From positions 3,038,001 to 3,102,000 of the forward strand of contig NZ_CP094459.1 in the NCBI RefSeq assembly GCF_022809715.1: a stretch of 64,000 nt of DNA. The letters are read 5' to 3'. The position numbers and the translations under genes are program-made. Shown piece by piece: positions 1 through 8,917 of this stretch; the stretch's first letter is position 1, and the number at the start of each line of letters is the position of its first letter. The stretch is from Burkholderia pyrrocinia. Lineage in GTDB: Bacteria; Pseudomonadota; Gammaproteobacteria; Burkholderiales; Burkholderiaceae. The notes under the pieces were generated by a model, which was given only the letters and a program-made list of their open reading frames with translations, was not told the DNA's origin and ran no database searches.

Positions 1-1
1 C

Positions 2-259
2 GACTACTGGACGAAGGCGACAACGCGGCCGCTGCTGCCCGCGATCGACGTGCCGACGCTGATCCTCAACGCCCGCAACGACCCGTTCCTGCCCGAATCG
101 GCACTGCCGGGCCCGGCCGACGTATCGCCGGCCGTCGAGCTCGACCAGCCCGAGACCGGCGGGCACGCGGGATTCATGACCGGGCCGTTCCCCGGCCGCC
201 TCGACTGGCTGTCGGCGCGGGTGTTCGGCTATTGCTCGAAATTCGTCGACCATGGATGA
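2..259 (+). CDS. yheT: YheT-type alpha/beta hydrolase, C-terminal end (partial)
   Basis: The 5' part lies outside the window; about 85 C-terminal residues remain. The visible segment has the strand VPTLILNARNDPF carrying the catalytic-triad Asp of alpha/beta hydrolases, and later GGHAGF carrying the expected triad His. This spacing and the FMTGPFPGRLDWL tail resemble the YheT family of putative hydrolases (inference from memory). The stop TGA lies inside ATGGATGA, so the next gene starts 8 bases before this one ends, which suggests translational coupling. Confidence 0.75.
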   Translation, partial: DYWTKATTRPLLPAIDVPTLILNARNDPFLPESALPGPADVSPAVELDQPETGGHAGFMTGPFPGRLDWLSARVFGYCSKFVDHG

Positions 260-839
260 CATCGTCAGGCAGGCGCTCGCAAAATGGCCGAACGTGCCGC
301 ACTGCACCGGCTGGCTGCTGCTCGACCGGCGCGGCGAATGGCGGCTGCGCGACGACGCGGCGCAGGCGGCCGGCGAGCTCGGCTCGCCGATCCGGCATGC
401 GGCGCTGAACGCGTTCATCGGCCGCAACTACGAATGCGACGCGCGGGGCCGGTGGTTCTTCCAGAACGGGCCGCAGCGCGTGTACGTCGAGCTCGCCTAT
501 ACGCCGTGGGTCGTGCGGCTCGCCGAGCGCGACGGACAGCTCACGCTCACCGACCAGACGGGCGCCGCGTTCGAACCGGACGAAGCATGGCTCGACGATG
601 GGGGCGGCGTGCTGTTTCGCGATGCAGGCGCGCCGCCGCGCATCGCGGCGCTGCACGACCACGATCTCGGGCTGTTCGCCGATCACGCGGATTTCGACGC
701 CGCGCCGCCCGTGCTGCGCTGGCGTGACGGCCGCGCGCTGCCGCTCGGCGCAATCGTCTGCGCGGACGTGCCCGCGCGGTTCGGCTACGTCGCGAGTCCG
801 GCGCGACAGGCACGCGACGCGGCCGACAACGGCAACTGA
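252..839 (+). CDS. Conserved hypothetical protein, 195 aa
   Basis: I do not recognise a named family. The protein is soluble, with no signal peptide or membrane segment. It begins MDDIVRQALAKWPNVPHCTGWLLLDRRGEW, so it seems to contain a short domain that opens with a W-P-N-V-P-H pattern, followed by acidic and Trp-rich segments. It overlaps the upstream hydrolase gene by 8 bases (ATGGATGA), so the two are probably an operon and this may be an accessory of that hydrolase. It ends about 40 bases before the convergent M48 protease gene. Confidence 0.7.
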   Translation: MDDIVRQALAKWPNVPHCTGWLLLDRRGEWRLRDDAAQAAGELGSPIRHAALNAFIGRNYECDARGRWFFQNGPQRVYVELAYTPWVVRLAERDGQLTLTDQTGAAFEPDEAWLDDGGGVLFRDAGAPPRIAALHDHDLGLFADHADFDAAPPVLRWRDGRALPLGAIVCADVPARFGYVASPARQARDAADNGN

Positions 840-878
840 CCCGCACCCGCCCTTCCCGCGTTCGCCGCGCGCCGGCCG

Positions 879-2573
879 CTACCCGCGGCCGTTCTTCTCG
901 TCGTCGCGCTCTTCCTTGTAGCGCGCCTCGAATTCCAGCAGCCGCGCGCCGATGATCGACTGCTCGTAGAACGACACGTCCTTCGCATCGCGCGCTTCCT
1001 TCAACTGGCGGATCGCCGACGGCCATGCGCCATCGAGTGCAAGTTTCTCCGCGAGCGCGCGGCGCCGCGCGAGCACGTCGCCCTTGCCGTCGCTCGCCTT
1101 CGCGAGGTAGTCCCACCAGTCCGGCTGCTCGGGATCGGCCTGCGCCTGCGCGCGTGCAAGCGCCTGCGCTTCGGCAAAGCGGCGGGCGGCGATCAGCGCC
1201 TGCAGGTGCGCGACGATCGCCGCGTGCGACGCCGGCCAGCGCCGCTGCGCGAGCGCCGCGAGCCGCACCGCGTCGTCGGTCCGGCCCGCACGGCGCGCGA
1301 TGTCGGCGGCCAGCACGTCGAGGCTCGGCGAACTCGTTGCCGGGTCGTCCTCGCGCCGCTCACGCGCATCGAACGCGCCGCGCGCCGAAGCGAGCGCCTT
1401 GTCCGCCGCGTCGTACTGGCCGAGCAGCGTGTTCGCGAGCGCGATACCGTACCAGTTCGCCGCGACGTTCGGCGCCGTGCGATCGTCGATCTCGAGCTGC
1501 ATCCGGTGCGCCTCGGCCGAGATGTCGGTCGGCGCGCGGTTCTGCAGGACGCGCAGCCGCGCGCGCACGAATCCGTACTCGGTCGACTGACGCGGCTGCC
1601 GGTACGGCGCGCGACGCGCGCGATCCTCCATGTCGGCGATCCGCTCGCCGGTCAGCGGGTGCGTGCGCGCATAGGCCGGCACGCCCGCATCGCCCATCGA
1701 CGCGCGTTCGAGCCGCTCGAAGAAACCCGGCATCCCGTACGGGTCGTAGCCCGCGCCCGCGAGCAGCTGGAAGCCGACGCGATCGGCCTCGCGCTCGGCC
1801 GAACGCGAGAAGCGCAGCTGGTTGTCCACCGCATACGCCTGCCCGCCCATCGCGATCGCGCTGCCGAGATCGCCGCTTCTCGCGAGCACGCCGGCCAGCA
1901 CGCCGAGCAGCATCGTCGCGAGCGCCGTGTAGCCACTCTTCTCGCTCGCGCCGATCATCCGCGCGATGTGCCGCTGCAGCACGTGGCCCATCTCGTGGCC
2001 GACCACCGACGCAAGCTCCGATTCCGTCTGCGTCGTGACCACGAGCCCGCTGTTGATCCCGATGAAGCCGCCCGGCATCGAGAACGCGTTGATCTGCGGA
2101 TCGCGCACCGGGAACAGGTCGAAGTCCGGCGTGTAGCCGCCGATGTAGCGCGCGGCCGCCGCGGCTGCGAGGCGCGCCGCCATCGCGTTCAGGTAGTCGC
2201 GCACGAGCCAGTCGTCGAGATAATCGGGATCGCGCCGCACTTCGCGCATCACGCGCTCGCCGAGCCGGCGCTCGGCCCGCGGCGTCAGCGAACCGCCGGA
2301 GCCGTCGCCGAGGTCGGGCAGCTCGAGTGCGCGCAGCGGCGCGCGCAGGCTCGCGGCCGGCGCCGACGCGCCACCCGCGCCCGAAAACCGGCTCTCCGCA
2401 CCGCCGTACGTGCCGAACACGCCGGTCGCGATGCCGGGCGGCACGGTGGAAATCGACGAGGAGCCGCCGGCCGCCGGCTCGAGCGGCGGCGCGGATGCGC
2501 TCTGCGCATGGCCGCTCGGCGGCAGCGCGAGCGCTGCCGACAGCGACACGGCAAGCAACTGTTTGACACGCAT
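879..2573 (-). CDS. Secreted M48-family zinc metalloprotease with TPR-like C-terminus (BepA/YfgC type)
   Basis: The protein has 564 residues from the ATG at 2573. It starts with a Sec signal peptide (MRVKQLLAVSLSAALALPPSGHAQ), so it is exported to the periplasm. The zinc motif HEMGH lies at residues 193-197, with a downstream EREADRVG segment supplying the third ligand Glu, as in M48 peptidases. The Ala-rich helical C-terminal half (from about residue 330) looks like tetratricopeptide repeats. This order matches BepA-like proteases that act on outer-membrane protein assembly; the substrate is inferred. An in-frame extension to 2969 exists, but the signal peptide fixes the start at 2573. It is divergent from moaC. 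Confidence 0.9.
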   Translation of the reverse strand: MRVKQLLAVSLSAALALPPSGHAQSASAPPLEPAAGGSSSISTVPPGIATGVFGTYGGAESRFSGAGGASAPAASLRAPLRALELPDLGDGSGGSLTPRAERRLGERVMREVRRDPDYLDDWLVRDYLNAMAARLAAAAAARYIGGYTPDFDLFPVRDPQINAFSMPGGFIGINSGLVVTTQTESELASVVGHEMGHVLQRHIARMIGASEKSGYTALATMLLGVLAGVLARSGDLGSAIAMGGQAYAVDNQLRFSRSAEREADRVGFQLLAGAGYDPYGMPGFFERLERASMGDAGVPAYARTHPLTGERIADMEDRARRAPYRQPRQSTEYGFVRARLRVLQNRAPTDISAEAHRMQLEIDDRTAPNVAANWYGIALANTLLGQYDAADKALASARGAFDARERREDDPATSSPSLDVLAADIARRAGRTDDAVRLAALAQRRWPASHAAIVAHLQALIAARRFAEAQALARAQAQADPEQPDWWDYLAKASDGKGDVLARRRALAEKLALDGAWPSAIRQLKEARDAKDVSFYEQSIIGARLLEFEARYKEERDDEKNGRG

Positions 2574-2751
2574 GGCAGGATGAAAACGACGCCGTCCCGC
2601 GCGCCGGGCGCGCATCGCGGCGTTTGGTCTGAATATTCGGGTCATTGTACCGGCGCATGCGCGACTGTCTCGTGCCGCGCATGCGTCATCTGCGCCCCCG
2701 GCGACGCGAATGCCGCTGCTATGATAAGCGCCCGTTGAGACGGAGCAAGAC

Positions 2752-3240
2752 ATGTCAGGACTCACCCATTTCGATGCCGCCGGCCATGCGCACATGGTCG
2801 ACGTCGGCGGCAAGCAGGAAACCCGGCGCATCGCGATCGCGCGCGGCACGATCCGGATGCTGCCGGCCACGTTCGCGCTGATCCGCGACGGCAAGGCGAA
2901 AAAAGGCGACGTGCTCGGCGTCGCGCGCATCGCGGCCATCCAGGGCGCAAAGCGCACGGCCGACCTCATTCCGCTGTGCCACCCGCTCGCGCTGACGCGC
3001 GTGGCCGTCGACTTCGAGCTCGACGATGCGCTGCCCGGCGTCCACTGCGGCGTGCAGGTCGAGACGTTCGGCCGGACCGGCGTCGAGATGGAAGCGCTGA
3101 CCGCCGTGCAGGTCGGGCTGCTGACCGTCTACGACATGTGCAAGGCAGTCGATCGCGGGATGGTGATCACCGATGTGAGCGTGCGGGAGAAGCGCGGCGG
3201 GAAGTCTGGGGACTGGAAGGCGGAAGACGCGGCGGGTTGA
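2752..3240 (+). CDS. moaC: Cyclic pyranopterin monophosphate synthase MoaC
   Basis: At 162 residues this is the usual MoaC length. The enzyme converts the 3',8-cyclo-GTP product of MoaA to cyclic pyranopterin monophosphate, an early step of molybdenum cofactor synthesis in the cytosol. Recognisable family segments are [32 protein letters not shown], the IPLCHPL motif, and [11 protein letters not shown] near the C-terminus. A GGAG ribosome site precedes the ATG. It stands alone, divergent from the M48 protease and followed by the unrelated vgrG cluster. Confidence 0.96.
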   Translation: MSGLTHFDAAGHAHMVDVGGKQETRRIAIARGTIRMLPATFALIRDGKAKKGDVLGVARIAAIQGAKRTADLIPLCHPLALTRVAVDFELDDALPGVHCGVQVETFGRTGVEMEALTAVQVGLLTVYDMCKAVDRGMVITDVSVREKRGGKSGDWKAEDAAG

Positions 3241-3273
3241 AGCCAGCGCACCGCCCGCCTGCAAATTCGAGAT

Positions 3274-3285
3274 AAAACCGGTTTT
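3274..3285. promoter_or_regulatory. Perfect 12-bp palindrome upstream of vgrG
   Basis: AAAACCGGTTTT is a perfect palindrome in an AT-rich stretch about 70 bases before the vgrG ATG. A TACAAT that could serve as a -10 element follows at 3290-3295. The palindrome could be a repressor or activator site controlling the accessory T6SS cluster; no regulator is identified. Confidence 0.35.
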
Positions 3286-3351
3286 CTCATACAATTACCG
3301 GACTCCGCACGGGAGAGCGTGCGAACCCACACAAAAAAGCGAGCACTGGTG

Positions 3352-6039
3352 ATGAATTCGCAAGCGTCAAGAAGCGCCTTGCTGGCCGGACCGGTTCAGC
3401 ACGAGCGGCTTGTCAAACTGGATACGCCGCTCGGCCCCGACGTCCTGCTGCCGCATCGCGTCAACGGACGATCGCGGCTCGGGCGCCATTTCGAGTTCAC
3501 CGTCGATACCGTCTCGGTGTCCGACAGCCTCGAACTCAAGAAACTGATCGCGCAGCCGGTGACGCTGTGGATCCAGCAGGCCGACCGATCGTACGCGCCT
3601 CACCATGGTTACGTGCATGCCGCCCGCCGGCTCGGATCGGACAGCGGCGTCACGCACTATCAGATCGTGTTTGCGTCGTTCCTGCACTTCCTGAAGTTCC
3701 GCCGCGATCAGCGCATCTGGCAGGACCGGTCCGCGGACGACATCATCGCCGACGTGCTGAACCAGCATCCGCAGGCCAAGGGGCGCTTCACCTTCAGGCT
3801 CTACCAGCCGCTGCCGTCCCGCTCGTTCTGCATGCAATACGAAGACGACTGGAATTTCGTGCATCGCCTGATGGAATCGGAAGGCCTGTACGGCTTCTGG
3901 GAACAGGACAAGGACGGCAAAGCGCATCGGCTCGTCATCGTCGACCGCATCGACGCGTTGCCCGCGCTGTCGCCGCGAACCGTGCGCTTTCATCACGCAG
4001 GCACGGGCGACGAAGCCGACACGCTCGTCCAGTTCTCCGGTACGCGTACGCTGCGAAGCGTCGAGCGCACCACGCGCACGTTCGACTACAAGCAGCCGCC
4101 CACCGCGTCGAATCCGAAAGCGACCCATACGCCGACGATCGCGAACCAGGGCGACCTGCCGCAGCAGCTCGAAGTCTACGAATACACGGGCGCCTACACG
4201 TATCCCGAGCAGTCCCGCGGCGACCATCTGTCGAAGATCTGGATGGAGGAGCAGGAGTCGCACGCGAAGCGCTTTCACGGCGTCGGCGGCGTGCGGCGCA
4301 TGGACGCGGGACGCACGTTCGAGTTCGCGGATCACCCCGAACACGACAAGGACGATGCCGGCCAGCGCGAATTCGCCGTGATCGAAACCGCATGGATCAT
4401 CGTCAACAACCTGCCCGTCGGCGACGGGCAGGCCGCCTTCCCGCACAGCCTGCAGGCCGAGGTCGGCAGCATCGTGCAGGCCGGTGGCGCCGACTCGTCG
4501 CGCGTTCGCCATCCTGACGGCAGCGAGGGCTTTTTCCGGATCAGCATCGAAGCGCAGCGCACGACCGTGCCGTTCCGCAGCCCGCTCGAACACGCGAAAC
4601 CGCCGATGCACCTGCAATCGGCGATCGTCGTCGCACCGCAAGGCGAGGAAGTCCATACCGACGAACTCAACCGGGTCAAGGTCCGCTTCCATTGGGACCG
4701 CCTCAACGACGGCGACGAGAAAGCATCGTGCTGGCTGCGTGCCGCGACGTCGGATTCGGGCAACGGCTACGGCGCCGTGCACCCGCACCGCAGCGGCGAG
4801 GAGGTGCTGGTCGATTTCCTCGGCGGCGACTGCGATCGCCCGATCATCGTCGGCAAGCTGTACAACGGCGCAACGAGCCCGCAGTGGCACACCAACGGGA
4901 TCCTGTCCGGATACCGGTCCAAGGAATACGCGGGCGCCGGCTACAACCAGTTGGTGCTCGACGACGCGACCTCGCAGAACCGCGTGCACCTGTACAGCAG
5001 CCAGACCAACGCGCACCTGCATCTCGGCTACCTGATCGACCATTCGGGCAACAACCGCGGCAGCTATCTCGGCAGCGGCTTCGACCTGCGGTCCGACGCA
5101 TACGGCGCCGTGCGCGCGAACCGCGGCCTGTACGTCACGACGCATCCGAAACGGCCGGCAAGCCAACCGCTCGACGTCGAGGAAACGCAACAGCAACTCG
5201 TTCGCGCGGAAGGCCTGATGGAGGCGATGTCGGATGTCAGCGCACAGCATCAGGGCGAGTCGCTCGACCCCGGCCACGCGGCGCTGAAGCAGTTCACCGA
5301 CGCGACGCAGAACAGCGTGAGCGGCAGTGCATCGGGCGGCCGAACCGCCGGCGGCGGAACCGGCAGCGCCAATGCGTTCAAGGAGCCCGTGATGCTGTTC
5401 GGCAGCCCGGCCGGCATCGGGATGTCCACGCAGCAGTCCACGCAGCTTGCCGCGGACCGTCACATCAATCTCGTCAGCGGGCAAAGCACGCACGTCGCCG
5501 CCGGAAAGTCGCTGATCGCGAGCGTCCTCGACCGGATCAGCCTGTTCGCGCAGAACGCGGGGATGAAACTGTTCGCCGGCAAGGGCAAGGTCGAAGTCCA
5601 GGCGCACGCGGACAACATCGAGCTGACCGCGCAGAAGGCGCTGAAGCTGATGGCGGTCACCGAGTCGATCGAAGGCGCCGCGGCGAAGGAAATCCTGCTG
5701 ACGTCCGGCGGCGCCTACATCCGCATCGCGAACGGCAACATCGAAGTGCATGCGCCCGGCAAGATCGACATCAAGGGTGCGCAGCATGCGTTCAGCGGCC
5801 CCACGCACCTGTCGCAAACCATGCCGACGCTGCCTAACTCGACCGGCAACTACGATCAGGCGTTCATCGCGCACTGGGCCGGCACCGACATTCCGGTCGC
5901 AAACACGCGGTACCAGATGTTCTCGAACGGCAAGCTGCTTTCGGAAGGCGTCACCAACGCGGCGGGAGAGACGGGGCTCACACAGAGCCACGTGCCGCAT
6001 GACGTCGTCGTCAAGTTTCTAGGGAAATCGAATGGCTGA
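3352..6039 (+). CDS. vgrG: Type VI secretion system spike protein VgrG with C-terminal adaptor-like extension
   Basis: The product has 895 residues from the ATG at 3352; a GTG at 3319 is an alternative start, but an AGGGAG-like site sits too close to it. Domains in order are the gp27-like VgrG/GPD region (about 20-350), the gp5 OB fold (about 430-530, ending in DFLGGDCDRPIIVGKLYNG), and the DUF2345-type beta-helix extension (about 690-810). A final segment of roughly 80 residues (YDQAFIAHW...GETGLTQ...VVKFL) resembles the transthyretin-like tail that recruits effectors in other VgrGs. VgrG trimerises at the tip of the T6SS tube. No T6SS sheath or baseplate genes are in the window, so this is an orphan vgrG island. 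The stop overlaps the next ATG by 8 bases. Confidence 0.95.
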   Translation: MNSQASRSALLAGPVQHERLVKLDTPLGPDVLLPHRVNGRSRLGRHFEFTVDTVSVSDSLELKKLIAQPVTLWIQQADRSYAPHHGYVHAARRLGSDSGVTHYQIVFASFLHFLKFRRDQRIWQDRSADDIIADVLNQHPQAKGRFTFRLYQPLPSRSFCMQYEDDWNFVHRLMESEGLYGFWEQDKDGKAHRLVIVDRIDALPALSPRTVRFHHAGTGDEADTLVQFSGTRTLRSVERTTRTFDYKQPPTASNPKATHTPTIANQGDLPQQLEVYEYTGAYTYPEQSRGDHLSKIWMEEQESHAKRFHGVGGVRRMDAGRTFEFADHPEHDKDDAGQREFAVIETAWIIVNNLPVGDGQAAFPHSLQAEVGSIVQAGGADSSRVRHPDGSEGFFRISIEAQRTTVPFRSPLEHAKPPMHLQSAIVVAPQGEEVHTDELNRVKVRFHWDRLNDGDEKASCWLRAATSDSGNGYGAVHPHRSGEEVLVDFLGGDCDRPIIVGKLYNGATSPQWHTNGILSGYRSKEYAGAGYNQLVLDDATSQNRVHLYSSQTNAHLHLGYLIDHSGNNRGSYLGSGFDLRSDAYGAVRANRGLYVTTHPKRPASQPLDVEETQQQLVRAEGLMEAMSDVSAQHQGESLDPGHAALKQFTDATQNSVSGSASGGRTAGGGTGSANAFKEPVMLFGSPAGIGMSTQQSTQLAADRHINLVSGQSTHVAAGKSLIASVLDRISLFAQNAGMKLFAGKGKVEVQAHADNIELTAQKALKLMAVTESIEGAAAKEILLTSGGAYIRIANGNIEVHAPGKIDIKGAQHAFSGPTHLSQTMPTLPNSTGNYDQAFIAHWAGTDIPVANTRYQMFSNGKLLSEGVTNAAGETGLTQSHVPHDVVVKFLGKSNG

Positions 6040-6114
6040 CGGACAACAGGAAAAGGTGCTCGGCACCGGCTCGGGGATGCTGACGCCGACGGGGTACAAG
6101 GATCGGCCGAAGGT
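5609..6114 (+). repeat. Direct repeat copy 1: vgrG 3' end plus effector 5' end
   Basis: This segment recurs at 8487-8992. By eye I count about three mismatches over 506 bases: CAT/CAC near 5750, CTT/CTC near 5940, and AAT/CAT at 6031. It covers the last roughly 143 codons of vgrG and the first 27 or so codons of the effector. Identity falls sharply on both sides, which marks recombination endpoints. Confidence 0.93.
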
Positions 6115-6898
6115 GGAGATCAATATCTGCGACAAGCATGTAACGCCGGCGCCGAAATGGATCGTCGGCACCTGTCCGTTCTACTATCGACCGCTTCACG
6201 GCGCCTATCTGGAAACGGTTGAAAAGGTCAGCATGTCGAGCATTTGGTCGACCATCAAGGGCTTCGCCCTCTCGTGGGATCCGTGGACCGACTCCGATGT
6301 AGCGCACCGCCTCCTGCATCGGCGCGAGCAACTGATCGAGCCCGGCAGTTCGGATTCCGACTGGTCGCGGCATGGAAACTTCATGATGCGTCATATCGGA
6401 TGCGGACATAAACCGCCCGATTACTACATCAGCTACGGCTACTACTATTGCTCCGACTACGGCGCCAACCTCCTCCCGCGACTGTCCGCCCAGGGGAAAG
6501 CGTGGTTGAACAAGGCGCGCAAGCTGCTCCAGGCCAACATGGAAGACGGCCTGAACCAGAACATGATGGGCAATACGATCCAGATGGCCAGCCCGACACC
6601 GGGAAACGGCGGGGTCGATATGACCTGGCCGCAATTCGAACTGGAAATGAACAACGAAAAATTCAAGGAGTTCGCGTTCAAGACGCACCCGATGGCGTAC
6701 CTCGACGGAGGATTGGCGGACCTGCCGGTCACGGATCTCGTCAAGATCGGGATGCGTCCGAACATCCAGGAATGGAGCGAAGGAAAGACGTGGGGGCAGG
6801 CTTTCGATTCGGGCATCCCCGTTCTCCGGAAAAAGGCCGAGGAATGGGATGTCGACGATCCGGTCGGCAAGGCGCTCGGAAGACTGCTGGTGAAGTGA
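6032..6898 (+). CDS. Putative T6SS effector of unrecognised family (copy A)
   Basis: The 288-residue protein is encoded directly behind vgrG (ATGGCTGA overlap) and before a membrane-anchored protein, the usual place for a VgrG-delivered toxin. I cannot assign a known toxin family. It has no signal peptide or clear membrane segment. The second copy keeps four cysteines (C33, C48, C124, C140) and a striking block at about 113-144, HGNFMMRHIGCGHKPPDYY followed by SYGYYYC. It also keeps a C-terminal HPMAYLDGGL, LPV-DL-KIG and QEW segment at 219-248. The first 28 residues are identical between copies while the rest differs, which suggests an N-terminal loading signal for VgrG. Toxin role and target are inference; the cysteines would fit a disulfide-bonded periplasmic enzyme. 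Confidence 0.7.
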   Translation: MADGQQEKVLGTGSGMLTPTGYKDRPKVEINICDKHVTPAPKWIVGTCPFYYRPLHGAYLETVEKVSMSSIWSTIKGFALSWDPWTDSDVAHRLLHRREQLIEPGSSDSDWSRHGNFMMRHIGCGHKPPDYYISYGYYYCSDYGANLLPRLSAQGKAWLNKARKLLQANMEDGLNQNMMGNTIQMASPTPGNGGVDMTWPQFELEMNNEKFKEFAFKTHPMAYLDGGLADLPVTDLVKIGMRPNIQEWSEGKTWGQAFDSGIPVLRKKAEEWDVDDPVGKALGRLLVK

Positions 6899-6899
6899 C

Positions 6900-8129
6900 A
6901 TGCGAAAAGGCAAACGATGGCTTTTGATCGCGGGATGCGTTCTTGTTCTGCCGATCGCTATTTACGGATATACGGAAATGACTTCAGGGTGGGAAACGGT
7001 ATCGACCGAATTCATGCGCAACGACAAGCCGTACGGCGCAGGCGCATTTCGCGTGCAACGCAACGACTTCATGTCGTTGAAGGTTGCGAGACCGGAACTC
7101 ACGTTCAAGCCGGAAAGCGAGCAGAAGAACCCTGACGTCGCGGAGTTCGCCGAACCGTGGATGGACGACTCGAACGAGCGCCTGAACCGGTCCACCGTCA
7201 GTTTCCTGCGCGGCACCCTGGGCGGCAGCGTCGCGCGTCACTTCCAGCAACCGGGTCAGACCGCGTCATGGTGGTACTCGCCAGACTGGCGCGTCCTGTA
7301 CGTCAGTACCGGCTGGATGGATTACAAGGCGCCTCGCCCCGACGACGGCGCGGTCCCTCAGACCACCAAGCTCTGGAAATCGAGCGATGGCGGCCAACAC
7401 TGGTCCCAGCTCCAATGGCCGGCGGACCACAACATCAGCCGGTTGCTGTTCATCGATGCTCAACGTGGCTACGCGATCGGCTGGGGGCCACACGTCTGGC
7501 GAACGGCAGACGGTGGCCAATCGTGGCAGGAAATCAAGGAGCCTCCGGGCGCGATCGTCCAGGGGAAGTCCCACAGGACTTTCGACGGTACCAACCTCGG
7601 CCCGGACGGCGCATTGCGCGTCGCCTATCAGGCGGACGACACCGAGCATCCGCAACCGGCAGGCATCGTCAGTCGCCTCGACTGGGATCAGCAGGACTTC
7701 ACCCAGGAAGCGGTGCTGCCCGGACAAGTCGTCGTCGGCCTCGAATCATCGCCGACGCCCTCTCGGGACTACACCCTGTATGCGCTGTCGCGCGCGAGTA
7801 GTGAATCCGGCGGCAGCCACGGTGCAGGTGTCATTTCAGCCTGGACCAGCGAGCACCCCGATCAGATCCGGCAGTTGCACACATTCGAAGACCGCTTGAC
7901 GCTCAACGGGCTGAGCGCGGGGCGCAACGGCGTCGTGCTTGTCCACGCGACCGATCCAAACACCGCCAACGGCGGTGGCTCGCCCATCGACCTGACCATC
8001 AGCAGCACCGACGGCGGCAAGACGTGGCATCAGACCACCGACAAGGCTTCGCAGGGCGGCTACTTTGACCCGGAATCGAACACGCTCTACTCGGTGTTCG
8101 CCTACACGCTGAGGAAGCGGCAATTCTGA
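6900..8129 (+). CDS. Putative immunity protein: membrane-anchored Asp-box beta-propeller (copy A)
   Basis: The 409-residue protein starts one base after the effector stop (TGACATG), so the two are co-transcribed. Residues 7-23 form a single N-terminal membrane segment behind a positively charged MRKGKR, so the bulk should lie in the periplasm. Three Asp-box motifs of the S-x-D-x-G-x-x-x-W type are visible: SSDGGQHW (about 161), TADGGQSW (about 202) and STDGGKTW (about 370). They indicate a BNR/sialidase-like beta-propeller. Position, anchoring and co-duplication with the effector argue for an immunity protein that blocks the effector in the periplasm. No experiment supports this here, and a structural accessory role is the alternative. 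Confidence 0.7.
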   Translation: MRKGKRWLLIAGCVLVLPIAIYGYTEMTSGWETVSTEFMRNDKPYGAGAFRVQRNDFMSLKVARPELTFKPESEQKNPDVAEFAEPWMDDSNERLNRSTVSFLRGTLGGSVARHFQQPGQTASWWYSPDWRVLYVSTGWMDYKAPRPDDGAVPQTTKLWKSSDGGQHWSQLQWPADHNISRLLFIDAQRGYAIGWGPHVWRTADGGQSWQEIKEPPGAIVQGKSHRTFDGTNLGPDGALRVAYQADDTEHPQPAGIVSRLDWDQQDFTQEAVLPGQVVVGLESSPTPSRDYTLYALSRASSESGGSHGAGVISAWTSEHPDQIRQLHTFEDRLTLNGLSAGRNGVVLVHATDPNTANGGGSPIDLTISSTDGGKTWHQTTDKASQGGYFDPESNTLYSVFAYTLRKRQF

Positions 8130-8307
8130 TTGCCGCCCGACGTGCTTGGCGCGGGCTGCGTCCGCAGAACTCGACAAAGCCCGCGACATGCCCCGTCGCA
8201 CGAGCAAACACAACGGCGTAGCGTAGTTCAGTGACCAGGCAAAACCGTCGCGCGCGAGGCCGGTCAAGCGCCAACCCGAATTCGTCCGTCGACTTCCGTC
8301 GGTCCCC

Positions 8308-8489
8308 ATGCGAAATCGATCCAAATTGAAGCGACTGGCTGCCATCGCGCTCGGAAGCGCCGCGCTGGCTTTTCTGTACGAAAGCACGGGCCCTCGATGG
8401 GAAACCGTTTCGTCGGAGGTCACGTGGCCGGACCCGCCGGTGGGTGGTGGGGATTTCTACCTTGATGGCAGCGCGATCATGTCGCTCGG
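8308..8489 (+). pseudogene. Truncated start of a third immunity gene (fragment C)
   Basis: About 60 codons align with the start of the two immunity genes: a positive N-terminus, one membrane segment, then W-ETVS-E, a G-G-F pattern and MSL. The reading frame breaks at the junction with the vgrG 3' repeat (8487). Everything after the MSL is missing, so this is a remnant of a third effector/immunity module that lost its effector and most of its immunity gene when the repeat was inserted. It could still make a short membrane peptide. Confidence 0.75.
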
Positions 8490-8917
8490 ACAACATCGAG
8501 CTGACCGCGCAGAAGGCGCTGAAGCTGATGGCGGTCACCGAGTCGATCGAAGGCGCCGCGGCGAAGGAAATCCTGCTGACGTCCGGCGGCGCCTACATCC
8601 GCATCGCGAACGGCAACATCGAAGTGCACGCGCCCGGCAAGATCGACATCAAGGGTGCGCAGCATGCGTTCAGCGGCCCCACGCACCTGTCGCAAACCAT
8701 GCCGACGCTGCCTAACTCGACCGGCAACTACGATCAGGCGTTCATCGCGCACTGGGCCGGCACCGACATTCCGGTCGCAAACACGCGGTACCAGATGTTC
8801 TCGAACGGCAAGCTGCTCTCGGAAGGCGTCACCAACGCGGCGGGAGAGACGGGGCTCACACAGAGCCACGTGCCGCATGACGTCGTCGTCAAGTTTCTAG
8901 GGAAATCGCATGGCTGA
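8487..8917 (+). pseudogene. Duplicated vgrG 3' fragment (last 143 codons)
   Basis: The fragment is near identical to 5609-6039 and ends FLGKSHG where the intact gene has FLGKSNG. It lacks the VgrG and gp5 domains and has no proper start; the open frame from 8444 begins in unrelated sequence. It retains the C-terminal half of the DUF2345 region and the transthyretin-like tail. It ends with the same ATGGCTGA overlap into effector copy B. It is likely the homology arm left by cassette exchange. Confidence 0.85.

Noticed and set aside
3367..6000. 877-residue minus-strand open frame over vgrG
   Set aside because: Shadow frame; the plus strand encodes a complete VgrG.
8444..8917. A 157-residue protein from the open frame covering the vgrG fragment
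   Set aside because: Its first 15 residues come from the wrong frame of the immunity remnant; there is no ribosome site, so it is a chance fusion.
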